The notes: a model not told the origin generated them from the sequence alone. A stretch of DNA of 64,000 nucleotides from Phellopilus nigrolimitatus (GCA_021029095.1 JAJOHG010000011.1:186001-250000), one strand, 5' to 3'. Shown: positions 1 to 11,834, counted from the first letter of the stretch. A program made the numbers and translations.

Positions 1-492
1 TTCCTTATATTCCCATTACCTGGTACCTTTCAAACCCGGGTTTTGGGGGAAACAGCATATTTACGCATGGCATGACCCTATATCGAGGTACTTATTACAT
101 GCCTGGTATCCTTTAAACTCAACGTGTGTCAGCCGTCGACCTCTTTCCTTTTGATGTCTTTCGTGGTAAGCATCCTTACAAGGCTAGATTGTCTGGACAT
201 CTCAGCCAAGTGTCTGTTTATCAATCTACTTTCGGCTTTCGTCATGAGAAAGAGAAATCCCGCGCAAAGTAAAACTTTTGCAAACCTCTCGGTCCCCGAT
301 AGCAAAGTCTTCAAATTTGCGCGTTTCAAACATCAAGTTTGAATGTAACTTTGCATGTGAACGAACATCGTGAAAGCAATCAGAACGGCATGCCTTCAGA
401 TATGAATGTGCGTTGAGAGTGCTCGATTCAAGCCTGACTACTTTCAGATATATACGAGGACAAAGGCATAGCGGAGACGTTCCATAGCACGA
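1..492. other. Intergenic, nothing recognised
   Basis: The first 492 bases hold only short unsupported reading frames on both strands. No recognisable domain, RNA gene or repeat was seen. The stretch just before 493 probably includes the upstream region of the next gene, but no clear TATA element was found. Confidence 0.5.
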
Positions 493-1852
493 ATGTCGAC
501 TGCCGACTCTCCGTAAGTGATTATCAACCTCTTCTTCGTTCTTGTTAGCTCAGAAATACTGATGCTGGTGGATCTCAACATTAGTAGGATTGAATCCTAC
601 ATAATACGGTTCATGAACCAGATCGATGATTCATTGGCAGAACAAGCTGACCTTCCTCTCGTGCCTCCAAAGCCACTTCGAAAATTGTCTGAACCTGCTC
701 ACAAAACCACCACGCCGGCTAAACCCATCTTGAAGTATTCACCGAGTGTAGGGTCCACGCCACTGAGCAATATATCAAATCTACGCTCGGAACCATCACT
801 ACAGTTAGCCAGGTCTGGAAATATACAGCCATTAAACAAAGACAGAATCCCTCTCAGCTTCGCCTCAAGAAACGAAATTCCCCTCTGCATCGGGCCTTCA
901 TATACTAAAAGACACAATTCAAGGTCAGCGTTGAGCTCTGAGTCAGCCAATGACCTATCCAAGAGCCCAGGCTGGGGTACGGAGGCTACCAGAGGATCAA
1001 CTGCAAAGATTGAATCTGCAAATGAATATGACGACTACTGGGGGAAGTGGAATCATAATAAGGAACTTCCGCCAACGCCTTTTGTCAATGCACCAACGTC
1101 TCTGGGTAGCCCGTGGCCGGCACCTTCATCCGCTCTTCCGCCTACGCCTCCCTTGACACCGGCGGCCCGCCATTCGTTCTCTCAAGCCCTACCGTCCCAG
1201 CGCTACCCGTTGACCCCGCACAACTCAATTCGCACGCGACGCCGATCCCCACCGAAAGCCACGTCCGAGCTCGAGCACAAGTCCTCCACAGTTCCGTTTC
1301 CCTCACGCCCGTCCTTCACCTTCTCGCCGCCAGACCTGCCTTCTCCAGCAGACTTTCCTCCCCCTCCGTCACTTGCGCCCCGCCCCTTTTCCCGCTCTCA
1401 CCGGTTGCGGTCCCGTGCATACTCACTGTCTCGTTTGGCCGAACATGCAAATATGTCCCACCCTAAGCTTTCCCAGAGGCCCTCGCTCCCGTCCTTTTCC
1501 ATGCGTGAGCCGCGTCCACCATCTCCGCCCGTTGGTTCCAGCTTCGCCAAGACGCGTACGGCATCCAAGCGCACGGCGCCGAAGACGAGCGGCACGCGGA
1601 AAAGGCGCAAAGTAGCTTTCGCGTTGCCCCCTGGAGCACCGAGCATCCGCGGCTCGCACGCCGGCCAACTCCTTACTATCAGTCCGTTTCGTCCATGCTG
1701 GAGCGTGTGATTGACATACTGGTGGCGCCTATTCCGCGTAAGGAGCCCTGAAGAGAAACAGGAACTGAGAGAGAAGAAGGAACAGGAGCAAAGGGAGAAG
1801 AGGGAAAGAAAAGAGTGGGAAGAGCTAGTCGGGTCGTTTCCGAACTCTTGAC
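493..1852 (+). CDS. Pro/Ser-rich hypothetical protein with probable compensating indels
   Basis: I do not recognise the function. The frame is rich in Pro, Ser and Arg (PPTPPLTP-like runs) with basic patches such as RKRRKVAF near the end, resembling a disordered nuclear or signalling adaptor. Two starts are possible: ATG 493 joined by an unusually short 36-bp intron (513-548), or ATG 562. The frame that begins the gene stops at 1708-1710. A second frame from about 1674 encodes a coherent helix (SMLERVIDILVAPIPRKEP), and from about 1747 the first frame resumes as a charged coiled coil (EEKQELREKKEQ) to a stop at 1850-1852. The sequence therefore seems to lack one base near 1670 and carry an extra one near 1746. 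These could be assembly errors or real decay. The gene span is an inference. Confidence 0.5.
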
Positions 1853-4499
1853 GAGACGTCTATCTAGTCAACCCTGAGAGTCGACCGCTTGGTTGAATGC
1901 CCTCACCCTTTCACCTTGGTACACGGAAAGCTCGTTCCTGCGGCTCGTTTGAAACATATTTCATAACTATTACTTACATGTTACTTTTTGGAGACCTTTT
2001 CCATTTTTCACTTTTTCTTTGATCAATAATCCAAGGACACGCATACTATAAACTTAACGCTTACTTTATATCCTTTGTTTCTACTCCTACATACGAGAGC
2101 AACCCACTCAATGATGAAACTGGCTTTTCTCCCCATTGGTTATTTATTCCTTTCTTCTTTAAAAAAAAAAAAAAAAAAAAGATAACCGCAGGCGCGTTTT
2201 TGGTGTGCGACTCACCGACCTATAAGCCACAATTCCTAGCCGTTTTCTCTTGCTCTTTCTGCTGTTCATAGAGGCACACATGTCTCACGCTGTATTCCAA
2301 ATAATGAAAATAGTCAAAGAATGATGCCAACGGCCTCTGGCAGAGCGAGTGAAACGAATCGCAATGCGGTGTTCAAAGCCACCAGCGGCGATGGGCCTTC
2401 CACGCGCCGCCGGACGAAAAAAAAAGCAGACCCGTCCAATAAAATCTAAGAACCCCCCCCCCCCCCCCCCCCCCCTTACCCGCCTATCAAGTATGCAAAA
2501 AGCGTTCAGAAAGCCCAGCTCCAAGCCGACCCAAACGAAAAAATAAAATAAAAAATAAAAAATAAAAAAAATCCAATATCGCCGCCGTTCAGACTCGCGT
2601 TTTCGCGCCGCGGGTGGTCTTCTTCTTCACGAATCCACAGGCGAGCCTCCGAACAAAAAAAAAAAAAAAAAAAAAACCAGGTGTGTGGCTGAGCCGACGC
2701 GACGCGGCGATCCGCGTTTTCCGCGAGCGCTCGTCAAGGCCGATCGTGTCCTGTATCTCCCCGAGGGCAGACACAGGCCCGGCTTCCTCTCGCGCATCAT
2801 CATGCAGCGAGGCCCAGCGAGCTGCGAACTATCCCCTTGCCCATTGGTCACGTACGCGCACCCGCCCTAGCTCACACCTCTTCTTGAGCCTCCCATACAA
2901 CCAACAGACGCTCATTTATGCCCGGCCCGCTAAATCCCGTTCCCCCCCCCCCCCCCTCTTCCACAGCCCCAGACTGGAGCCGGAGCGCCTCTCACAAGCA
3001 GTCAATTCGCGCACGACCGTACACGCCTAATCGCGGCCCTTTCTTGCGCACCGCGCTCATGCCCATCTTGAGAGACGCGCAAATCCGAAATGAAAATTAA
3101 ATTAAAAATGCGGAGATCGCAGACATACACGCAGACACGCAGATACAGTACATACAATACATATATCAGAATATTAGATTATTGTATACCCTCCGGCCGT
3201 GCGCCCTCCACCCTCCAGCCGTCTAGAGTCCACATCCTGCAAACCCCGGCGCAACATCCAAATCCGCGCAAACACCACCCCCGCCCAATCGCCTCCAGCA
3301 GCGCCCCAAACCAAGCCCAACACACACACACTGGCTCACACGAGCCGAACCCAATCATACCGCGAACCGACGAACCCGAAGAAGGGGAGAAGAGGGAGAG
3401 GGGCAGGCGGGAGGCGGGAAGAAAGACGCGCTCAGGATCCACCGACGCCGACGTCATTCCAAACAACCACCCACCCACCCATTCATTCTTTTTTCTTACA
3501 CAAGCCCCGAACAGACACGCCCGATTTTCCCTTTTTTTCCGCCTTTTTTCAATAAAGGACCGCGCCCACCCGTATTATGCAGGGTGCGCAGCGCAAGCGT
3601 AAGAGCGTAAGAGATTAAGAGCGTAAGATACCAGAGCAGAAACAACACGTAGACACGTAGACGCAGGGGACGGAAAGCAGCAGTCGGGACGGCGGGACGG
3701 GGACGGGAACTAGGCGAGGCGAGGCGAAGCGAGGCGAGGCGGGGGAACATACAGCAGGGCCGCAAAAAAGTCCAACAACCAAAGAGTGGGAAAAAACGCA
3801 CGAGACGCGAGACGAGAGACGGGAGACAGGGGCGGGAGAGACCTGGAGGGGAACGGAAAACCAAAAGCGAGGACGGACGAGGGTTATCGTATTTATAACA
3901 AAGCAAAGGGGTAAAGGGTAGAGGCAAAGCAGCGGTCGTGTATGCGCGCGCGTGCGAGTGTGTGCTATGCGTATGCACGCTGCCACCGTGGCGCGGGCGC
4001 GGAGTGGGACAATCGCGCGACGCGACGCAGCGCTCGCGATAAAAAAGAAGGGGGGGCGCGTGTCAAAGAGAGACGCGAGGGGCTGGACGGATCTGGAAGC
4101 GGAGCCGGAGGGGCTGACGTACGGAATAAAGGGTTCTGGGGGGAAGGAGGGTGGGGGGGGGGGGGGGGGGGGACGAGTCTCTTCCCGCAGCGTCGGGCGG
4201 ACACGCACACGCAACGCGCAGCGCAGCGTCCAACCGACCACAGATTGCCGGCCAGGCGCGCCCGGAGCCCTCCGGTTTTGTCTTGTCTTGTCTGGTCTGG
4301 TCTACGCACCGCGACTGGGCTGGCCTTCGAATACACGACTGCTAGGGCGGGGTCGGGGTCGGGGAAAAGGGAAAGGGGCGGCGGCAAAAACAATGTCCGT
4401 ATCCGTATCCATATCCGTATCCAAAATCTCCAAATCCAAATTCTCCTTATCCAGTCCAATCCAGTCCAGTCCAGTCCAGTCCAAACCACACCCCCCACC
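1853..4499. other. Long low-complexity intergenic region
   Basis: About 2.6 kb without a supportable gene. It contains an A run near 2161-2180, a C run near 2453-2475, a second A run near 2656-2676, GAGGC-type minisatellite DNA near 3715-3740, AGAGCGTAAG repeats near 3597-3630, a G run near 4147-4172, and TCCGTA/CCAGT short tandem repeats near 4390-4485. Long open frames through it are composition effects (poly-Lys, poly-Pro, poly-Arg). The right part is probably the 3' flank of the minus-strand BTB gene. Confidence 0.65.
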
Positions 4500-6951
4500 T
4501 CACACGCGGCCGAATCCCGCCCCCGCGCCCACCCCGGCCGCAGCCCCGGCCTCAGGCACCAACACGAACATGCCCGGTATGGCCGCACACAGCCAGTCAA
4601 GGCGCCACAGCGCAAGGCGGCGGTTCTCCTCCCAGCAGCGCGCGCACACGCCCGGGCCCTCGTCCTCTTCCTCTCTCCCTCCCTCGCCCGCGCCCGTGCC
4701 CCCCTCCCCATCCCTCTCCCCGCCCTCACCCGCCTCCCCGCCCGCCCCCTCACTGAGTTGCATGCCCGCGCCCGCGCCCGGCCCGCCCTCCGCCATGCAC
4801 GCGTCCGCATCCGGCGACGCCGCGCCGCCCCCCTCCGCCTCCGCCTCCGCCTCCGCCTCCCTCCCCACACCCGCATCCGGCGACGGACTCGCATACACGC
4901 CCCGCTCCCTCTCCTCCCGGGGCCGCCGACGGCGCGCCCACCCCGCGCGTATCGGCGCCGCCGCATACGCATTCTGCGCGCCGGGCGGCTCCGCGAGCGC
5001 GCACAGCGGCAGCGTCGCCAGGCGGTGCAGCTCGCGCGCGAGCCACGTGCCCCACGCGCGCCGCGCGTCTGGCGCGAGCCGCGCGCGCCACAGCGCCGCG
5101 AGCACCCCGCGGCACGGCGCCCCGCGCGCGCCGTACGACGGGCAGAACGCGAACGCCGGCGCGGCGAGGTGGGTCTGCGGCTGGGGCTGGGGCGAGGGCG
5201 CCGTCAAGGGCGTTGCGGCTGGGGCTGGGGCGGGGCCCGGGCCGCCGCCGTTGTTAGTGGACGCGGCGGCGGCGGGGACCACTGCTGTGGAGACTGTGGG
5301 CGACTTTGGGGAGGGCGAGGGCGCGGGGGACGGCGGGTAGATCATGTTCGGGCGGACGACGGTCGGGCGCCAGTAGCCGTCGCCCGCGGCCTTGCCGTGC
5401 TCGCTCGCGGGGGCCATCTGGTGCGCGTTCGCGATGCTGTGTGCCGAGGCGCGCATGCTCGCGCTGACGACGAGCGGGGCGGCGACGATCTCGACGAGGA
5501 CGTCCTGGAGGGCCTCGCGGCCGACGACGAGGCGGCGGAGGTCGTCCGGCGCGAGCACGGTGTGCGCGCGGGCGCCGTCCGCGCCGGAGCGCCACTTTTG
5601 CACGGAGAGCGCGTAGAAGGCCGCGGGGAGGATGTCGGGCACGCCGCAGAGCCGCGCGACGGTGATCGCCTCTGCAGACAAGTAGAAGGGGTGCGTTAGT
5701 TAGTTTCCTTTTTATTTGGTGCGGGGATGTATATGAAGAGTGTAGAGAGACGCACCTGCGGCGTGTGGCAGCGCGACGGGGCCCATCTGGTCGATGTGCT
5801 TCGGCCAGGTCGTGCGCATCTGGGCAATGCTCCACTCGCGGAGGGCGCGTATCTCGTACTTTGTCGAGATGCGCAGCACGCCCGCGAGGGTGTCGAAGAT
5901 GACGGGGCGCGTCTGGAAAGACCTGCCAAAGCGGGAGGTTTTAACATTGAAGAAAAAAAGAAAAAAAGAAAAAAGAACGGGCGTCAAAGGGAGACGCGAC
6001 GCACTGGGGGTCGTATATGGCCTCGAGGGTGGCCTGCCAGTCGCGCGGCTCGTCGCCGAGGAGGCGGACAAAGGGGCATCCGTCCATGCTCTCCGCGTCG
6101 GCAGGCTCGACGTCCATGGCCTCCTTGCGGAGGCTGGCGGCGATCTCGCGTGCGGCGCGTGCGCTGAGCTCGCGCGAGGTGGGGAGGGCGAGGGGCACGG
6201 AGACGAGCGCGGCGAAGGCTGCGGAGGCGGCGGCGAGGCGGGCGGCGTGGATGCGGAAGAAGCCGTCGCGGACTGCGAGGACGAGGTCGCCGTCCGCGAG
6301 CCAGAAGGCGTGCGGCGGCGGTGCGGGGGCGAGGGCGAAGGGCCCCTGCCCCTGGGGCGGGGCTGCGGTGAGCGGGGCGGAGAGGGCGGCGACCTTGCTC
6401 GCGAAGAGCTGGAGCATGTTGATGGTGGACTGGGTCTGGGAGTGGACCTGTGTCTGGATCTGGGCGGAGAGGGCGGCGTCGGCCTGTTGTTGCTGTTGTT
6501 GCTGCTGCTGCTGGTGTTGGGAGGAGTGCTCGAGGGCGAGCATGGAGGCGTCTGCGAGCTTTGGGCGCTTGTAGGGCCTGTCTCTGTCCCTGTCTCTGTC
6601 TCTGTCTCTGGCGCTGTCTCTGGCGGCGGGGTCTGCGAGCGGGTCGTGGTCGGTGTCTGGATCGCGGGGGCGGCGGGTAGCGAGGGTGGCGACGAGGGCG
6701 GAGGCAGTTTTGTTGTTGTTGTGGGGAGGACCCCTTTTCGCGCGGGCGGGAGGGGGCGGGCCTAGGCCGGTGGGATCAGATGGAGGCGATGGCGCTGGAG
6801 ATGCGGAGGCAGAGGCTGAGGCTGAGGCTGAGGCTGAGGCGGAGGACATGGAGGCAGAGGCAGAGGCAGACATGTCGATGTCAATGGAGTCTTGGAGGAG
6901 ATCCACGTCACCGTCGGCATCTACTTGGGAGTGGGAGTGGGCGCGGGCCAT
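4500..6951 (-). CDS. BTB/POZ domain protein with low-complexity N- and C-terminal regions
   Basis: Three exons (6951-6005, 5922-5756, 5671-4500) join in frame through GTGCGT donors to give about 761 aa. The N-terminal part holds SA and RD repeats and a Gln run. A BTB-like core follows, with the usual hydrophobic pattern (ADGDLVLAVRDGFFRIHAAR, then FARLLGDEP-type and IYDP motifs), and the second exon continues it (DTLAGVLRISTKYEIRALR). The C-terminal exon carries a helical segment rich in Ala/Leu and an acidic low-complexity tail with EAEAEAE. Family knowledge: fungal BTB proteins of this layout are abundant in Agaricomycetes and are presumed protein-interaction adaptors, some for cullin-3 ligases; partners here are unknown. 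ATG 6951 was chosen because upstream codons are simple Arg/Pro repeats. SRP9 lies upstream on the same strand. Confidence 0.8.
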
Positions 6952-7179
6952 GCTGCTGCGAACGAGCCCAGGTCGAGATCGAGGTCGAGGTCGAGGGCGA
7001 GGGCGAGGTGTTGCGAGGTTAGAGGGAGACGCCGCCCGGCGCCCGCGCCCCCTTTGCTCTGCGTGCCTGGGCCGCATGACGTTCGAGGGCGCTCTACGCC
7101 TGCCGAGGCCCGATTACGAATCACATAACTCTCTACTATACACCTACGTACGTACGTACTCTCTCTATACGCCCCCCCC

Positions 7180-7728
7180 TTATTTCTTCTTCTTCCCCTT
7201 CTTCTTCTTCACCCCTCCCCCCTGCACCCCTCCACCCGACACCGGCGCAGGGCCCGGCCCCGGCGTCCCCGCACGCGACCCGCCCTCCCCTCCACCGCCG
7301 CTGCCCTCCCCAGGCACGGACACGGGCACGGGCGACCCCGCCTGCCTCTCCCCCCGCCCCCGCCCCGCCCGGTTCTGCATCTTCGCCAGCAGCGCCGCGT
7401 TCAGCGCCTCGAACCGGTTCAAAAACACCGACGAGTGCGTCTTGTACTTCAGACACTATATGCCCCCCAGCCCCCGTCCGTCAGTTTCTTTTTTCCACGA
7501 CACACACAGACGACGCCGGAAACGCACCGTCGTGTCGTCCGTGATCTTGAGCACCAACTTGCCCTCCCCCGCCTTCCACTTGACGCAGTAGCGCGCCTGC
7601 CGAGCACATGAATGAGCTCATCGATCGCGCGCATCACGCCCAACGCACGCACGCACCTTGCCCGGCGCCCCCGCGTACAGCGCCTCCGCCGCCGCCTGGT
7701 ACTCCGTCCACGAGTGCACGTACACCAT
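7180..7728 (-). CDS. SRP9: Signal recognition particle 9 kDa-type subunit (SRP9)
   Basis: Three exons (7728-7657, 7596-7528, 7455-7180) give about 138 aa. The start MVYVHSWTEYQAAAEALYAG, the middle KARYCVKWKAGEGKLVLKIT and the DDTTCLKYKTHSSVFLNRFE segment follow the SRP9 fold pattern: an amphipathic helix, then strands with the conserved LKITDD and CLKYKT motifs. SRP9 pairs with SRP14 on the Alu domain of the 7S RNA and supports elongation arrest during co-translational targeting to the ER. The core of about 80 residues matches the usual length. It is followed by a Gly/Pro-rich linker and a Lys-rich tail (KKKKGKKKK), which is longer than in animals but common in fungal SRP9/SRP21 proteins. 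Each junction uses GTGCGT-like or GTGCGTTT donors and keeps frame. Confidence 0.88.
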
Positions 7729-8629
7729 CTCGTTCTCCGCTCTTTCCTTCTTTCGGTTTTTTTCCTTCTTTCGGTTTTTTCGTTATTGTCGTTCTGTCGT
7801 CCTCGATCTCGTTTTTTTTCTCCTCCTTTGTGTACGATCGCGTCCCTGCGATGTTCGCGAGATGGGTGTACGGACGGACGCAGATCACGCGTGTGAAAAG
7901 GCGAGTTAAGTACGGTCTGTATGCGCGCGTGATGCTGCTGCTTGGCCCTATTTGCATCGGCGCGATCTGCGGCCTCGGATTTGTTTTAAAAACCTGCAAG
8001 TACTACAATAGTGTACATGTACATACAATGGTCGAGGATAGCGAATCCTAAAAGACAAAACCAAACCGATCGATGGCGCGACTCAGATATAAAACCCCAT
8101 GTCCGAAGACTCAGAGGCGCGCCCCCAATCTTCAAAAAAAAAAAAAAAAAAAATACACACATACAAAATTCAAAGGGGAAGAAAGAAAGCAGCCCCAGCT
8201 CCAGCCCCAGCCCCGGACACAGACACAGACACAACAGCCGAGCCGCACCGCGCACGCGACACGGCCGCCTTCCCCCCTACGGTAGAATTCTTATTATTGC
8301 GCGCCCGGCCCACACAGTAGAGCATGCATGTATACACATCCGCGCGCCCGAACGCCCGAGCAGCATCGCCGCGCCAGCCTGCTGCCCACATTCACATTCA
8401 CAATCCACACCCGCCGGAAGAGAGAGCGGCGCGGACACACCGTATGGTACGACGACACGGCGCGCGGCGCGCGGCGCCTGGGCGGCCTCTAGTTGCGTCA
8501 CGCGCGCGTGCGGGGAGCCGAGTCCTGCCCGGCCGAGTGCGAGAGGCGAGAGACGAGAGGCGACGAGAGGCGAGGCGAGGCGGGTCGAGTCGAGTGGTTC
8601 CTGGATACCTTCTACATACTGTACATACT
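7729..8629. other. Intergenic between SRP9 and the Harbinger element
   Basis: No gene was recognised. There is a CTTTCGGTTTTTTCCTTCTTT-type duplication near 7745-7785 upstream of SRP9, an A run near 8136-8153, short CCAGCCCCAG and GACACA repeats near 8195-8235, and GAGGCGA repeats near 8540-8585. The stretch ends at the left boundary of the transposon. Confidence 0.6.
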
Positions 8630-8692
8630 AGGGACGTTCAACATAGGAATGGAACGTCGTTCCGTTCCTGTCGGCTACCCAGAAAGGTAAGG
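8630..8692. repeat. Left terminal inverted repeat of the Harbinger element
   Basis: These 63 bases are identical, inverted, to 20749-20811. Inside lies an imperfect palindrome (AGGAATGGAACG, T, CGTTCCGTTCCT; one mismatch) that could fold into a hairpin or serve as a transposase or accessory-protein binding site. Beyond 8692 the two ends stay similar for about 10 more bases with substitutions and an indel. Confidence 0.95.
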
Positions 8693-9949
8693 GTTACTTC
8701 AGCTTACATCCCTGAGTCACAATCTGTCACACACTTACTATTTTGGTACAGCACAATATCGTGCTGAACGTTGAGCGACAATCGACAAGATACTCTCTTC
8801 AACTACCAGTATGCCTCGTGAAAAATATCGCAATCAGATCACTCGGGCATACATGGTGCATATGATGCTCCGAGACACTCTCCTCCATCCATCTGAACTT
8901 GATATCATAGAGCTTTGCCAGCAGCTCAATACAGATCTAGAGGCTTTCAACCTTATCAAGAATTCACGATACTTGAAACCACGTGACCCTGTACCAAAGT
9001 CGGGAAATCTATATCTTGCTTGGGAGTATGCTCATACCGATCACGAACGCTTCCAACGAATGCTCCGAGTCTCACCATATGTTTTCCAAGTCATCGTCGA
9101 GCTCATACAGAATCACCCCATCTTTCAAAACAACTCGAATAACCCCCAGTCTCCTGTTGATTATCAGCTTGCAGTCACACTTTATCGTATGGGACGGTAT
9201 GGAAATGGTGCTTCGATCCAGGATATTGCACGCGAAGCCGGAATATCGGAAGGTTCAGTCGAGTTGTTCACGGAGCGCTGCTTTGATGCCATTGAGTCAT
9301 TGCATGACATGTTTGTCCGCCCGCTGACCCCTGCTGAAAAAGAGGCCGAGAAAGTATGGATGGAGGAACGGGTCGGATTCAACGGTCTATGGCGCGAAGG
9401 CTGGGTCATGTACGATGGGACCATTGTCGTACTGTACTCTGAGCCTGGGATGCATGGAGATGCATACTACACAAGGAAGGGGAACTATGGTTTAAATCTA
9501 CAAGTAATGTCCTTATTCATATTCTGATGCCTGAAAATAATTGAACTTGATTCAGATAGGAAACATTCCATCCAATCTTCGTATTGTGGATTATTCGCAT
9601 GGATTCACAGGCTCTGCTCATGATGCTACTGCATTTGAGTACACATGTGCCTTCAAACATCCAGATTGGTTTTTTGAGGGGGAAGAATTCTGCTGGGTCG
9701 ACTCTGCGTACACGCTTACTGCACAATGCATTCCGGTTCACAAGAAACCTGCAAATCTTGTCCGCGAAAATATGACATTCGACAGACTGGTCTCCCACAT
9801 CCGTGTCCGTTCCGAGCACTGTATGGGAGCATTAAAGGGTCGCTTCCAATGCTTGCGGGGTCTGCGTGTGGATATTAATAATGCCCAGGACCATGTCAAA
9901 CATCAGGAAACTGCATTTTCAGAATAGTTGATGTAGTGTCAAACACTTA

Positions 9950-10043
9950 CGTAGGAAGGTAGTTGATAGCGTGTTTAGCGTGTTTAGCATGTTTAGCGTG
10001 TTTAGCTATTAGGTGGATAGTGTGGTAGCGTGATTAGCTTCTA
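9950..10043. repeat. Subterminal short repeats of the nested element
   Basis: The words GTGTTTAGC and close variants repeat in direct orientation, followed by GTGGTAGCGTGATTAGC. The last phrase recurs at about 10330-10347, just beyond the MITE. At the opposite end (18370-18460) inverted relatives such as CACTACCTCGCTAC and CACTACCTTGCTA occur. Such clustered subterminal motifs are typical of transposase-binding ends in large DNA transposons. Confidence 0.6.
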
Positions 10044-10045
10044 TA

Positions 10046-10310
10046 CAGGGGGATGTAGAAAGTCGTGGTGATCGACACGGACATCCAAAAAAGGAAATAT
10101 CCCCAGACCCGTCTATTTCTTTCGTTTTCTTTGAGGCAGCCCGGGATCAAGGCAGGAAAGACTATATGCTGTCAACGGGACTTTTTTTTGTGTGAATCAG
10201 GTCAAATTCCGGGCATTGAAGGTAGGATGTGGAGGGTTTGAATGGTGATGTGAATCTACTTCCTAATTTGGAAGTAAATGTCGATCACCACGACTTTCTA
10301 CAACCCCCTG
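10046..10310. mobile_element. 265-bp MITE with TA duplication
   Basis: Inverted repeats of about 32 bp (starting CAGGGGGATGTAGAAAG at 10046; the right copy ends CCCCCTG at 10310; one mismatch) are flanked by TA at 10044-10045 and 10311-10312. Size, TIR and TA target fit a Tc1/mariner-type MITE. It has no coding capacity. It sits in the subterminal region of the larger nested element, separating two copies of the same subterminal phrase, so it inserted later. Confidence 0.88.
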
Positions 10311-10576
10311 TAGTTTCTATAGTTGTTTAGTGTGGTAGCGTGATTAGCCTTCTATAGTTTCTATAGTTGTTATTAGGATGTACTCATATTTAAACTCATT
10401 GTCTAATTGTGCCCTGGACAAACCATGCATAAATTCAGTATTGGTCCATAATCCAGCAACTCAAAGTATGATATCAATGCTCATATCAAACTTAAGTAAT
10501 GAGCCTGTCTAATATACATCTTTATAGGTTGTTTTGTCGGTAAAACTGTTGACAAAAAACTGCTTTGCCAGCTCCA

Positions 10577-11829
10577 CTAGGGCTCATCATGAGTCCTTGT
10601 TACCCGTGGAAACCTGTGACTAGGGCTCACCACAAGTCCACCCACGGGTTGACCCGGACCCATTGGCAGGTCACCCGCAACGAAAAATTATAAACCCGGA
10701 CCCGCCTCGACCCGGACCCATACAGACATGGATTCCCAGGTCCTCAGAAACCCGTGGGTGTGGGTCAAGCAGGTCGCACTGCGGGCGTCCACTTAGAATC
10801 CCCCCATGGTGAGTTGATTAGTTGTTTTGTTTAATTGTGGCTTTCTCCACACATTATAGTTTAACACTCTTGGACACTTCAATCCAAATTGCTTTAAAAC
10901 TTTCTTATGCCTTTCTCCAAATGATATACTTTAACTTTCTTTTTGCCTTTGTCCATACAAGAAAGGCTTAACAAAGGGGTGCTTTGACAAAAACATGCCT
11001 TTGTTAAGCCTTTCTTGTGCAGACAAAGGCGAAATGGAAGTTAAAGTATACCGTTTGGAGAAAGGCATAAGAAAGTTAAGAAGTGATTTGGATAAAAGTG
11101 TCCAAAAGTGTTAAACTATAATGTGTGGAGAAAGCCACAATTAAATGAATTAATTAATCAACTCACCATGGGGGGATTCTAAGTGGATGCCTGCAGTGTC
11201 GACGGTTAGTTTACAGTTTTTATAGCATTATTCAGCACTTGTTAGAAATAAATAGTAAATGACACGAAAACACTCTACAAGCTAATCCCCAGCCTCTATG
11301 TCTTGATTCCTATCCTTCTCCTTAACTTGATGCGGTGCTCCGAGCTTGGGCTGCCCTGTGCACAAAATGAAGCTTGCAGAATGAAGCACACAAAACGAAG
11401 CACACAAAACGAAGCACACAAAACGAAGTGCAAAGAACAAAGTGCGAAAAAACAAATCGTGGGAGTTTAGGGGATGCGTGGGAAAGTGCGGACAAGAAAA
11501 CACTTTCTCTGTCCGTCGCTTCTGTTGGCTTAGTCATAAATCAGAAATATGACCTTTTGACCCCTGCAAAATCCAAAATTCATATGAACCAGAGTTCTAA
11601 ACAATTTGAACTTCACTTCATATGACCCTATTGAATGTTCTGTATCATCACTGGCTGCCTTGAAAACCTATGAACTACCTGCGGGTATTGGAAAATCACA
11701 AATTCTCGACCCAGACCCGTGACAATCCATTTCCCACAGATCACCCTTTGACGGGTGATCCATGAATACGGATCTGTAGTCCGGGTTTGGTCATGGGTTT
11801 CCACAGGTTTTAAGGTCTCGTGGTGAGCT
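10577..11829. mobile_element. Candidate hAT-like or composite element with imperfect ends
   Basis: TAGGGCTCAYCAYRAGTCC occurs twice at the left (10577 and 10611) and a related inverted end (TAGAGCTCACCACGAGACC when complemented) occurs at about 11811-11829, exactly where Hsp70 homology stops. Subterminal DNA on both sides has ACCCGGACC and CCGTGGAAACC-type words. No matching 8-bp duplication was found, so the boundaries and class remain tentative. The 422-bp MITE lies inside. Confidence 0.35.
10777..11198. mobile_element. 422-bp hairpin MITE, CACTG ends, TCG duplication
   Basis: The whole segment is one long imperfect inverted repeat with its centre near 10985. The ends begin CACTGCGGGCGTCCACTTAG and its complement ends GGATGCCTGCAGTG, flanked by TCG at 10774-10776 and 11199-11201. 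CACTG-type ends with a 3-bp duplication fit a CACTA/EnSpm-like MITE. The arms match over most of their length, so a transcript would fold into a long hairpin, a possible small-RNA source. Confidence 0.88.
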
Positions 11830-11834
11830 CTATC

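Noticed and set aside
2614..3602. Several open frames of 100-170 codons in the 2.6-3.6 kb region
   Set aside because: They consist of poly-Lys/Pro/Arg text produced by A, C and GC-rich runs; no domain and no splice support.
3942..5699. A 585-codon plus-strand frame
   Set aside because: It is the antisense shadow of the BTB gene's C-terminal exon plus low-complexity DNA, made of Arg/Ala/Pro text.
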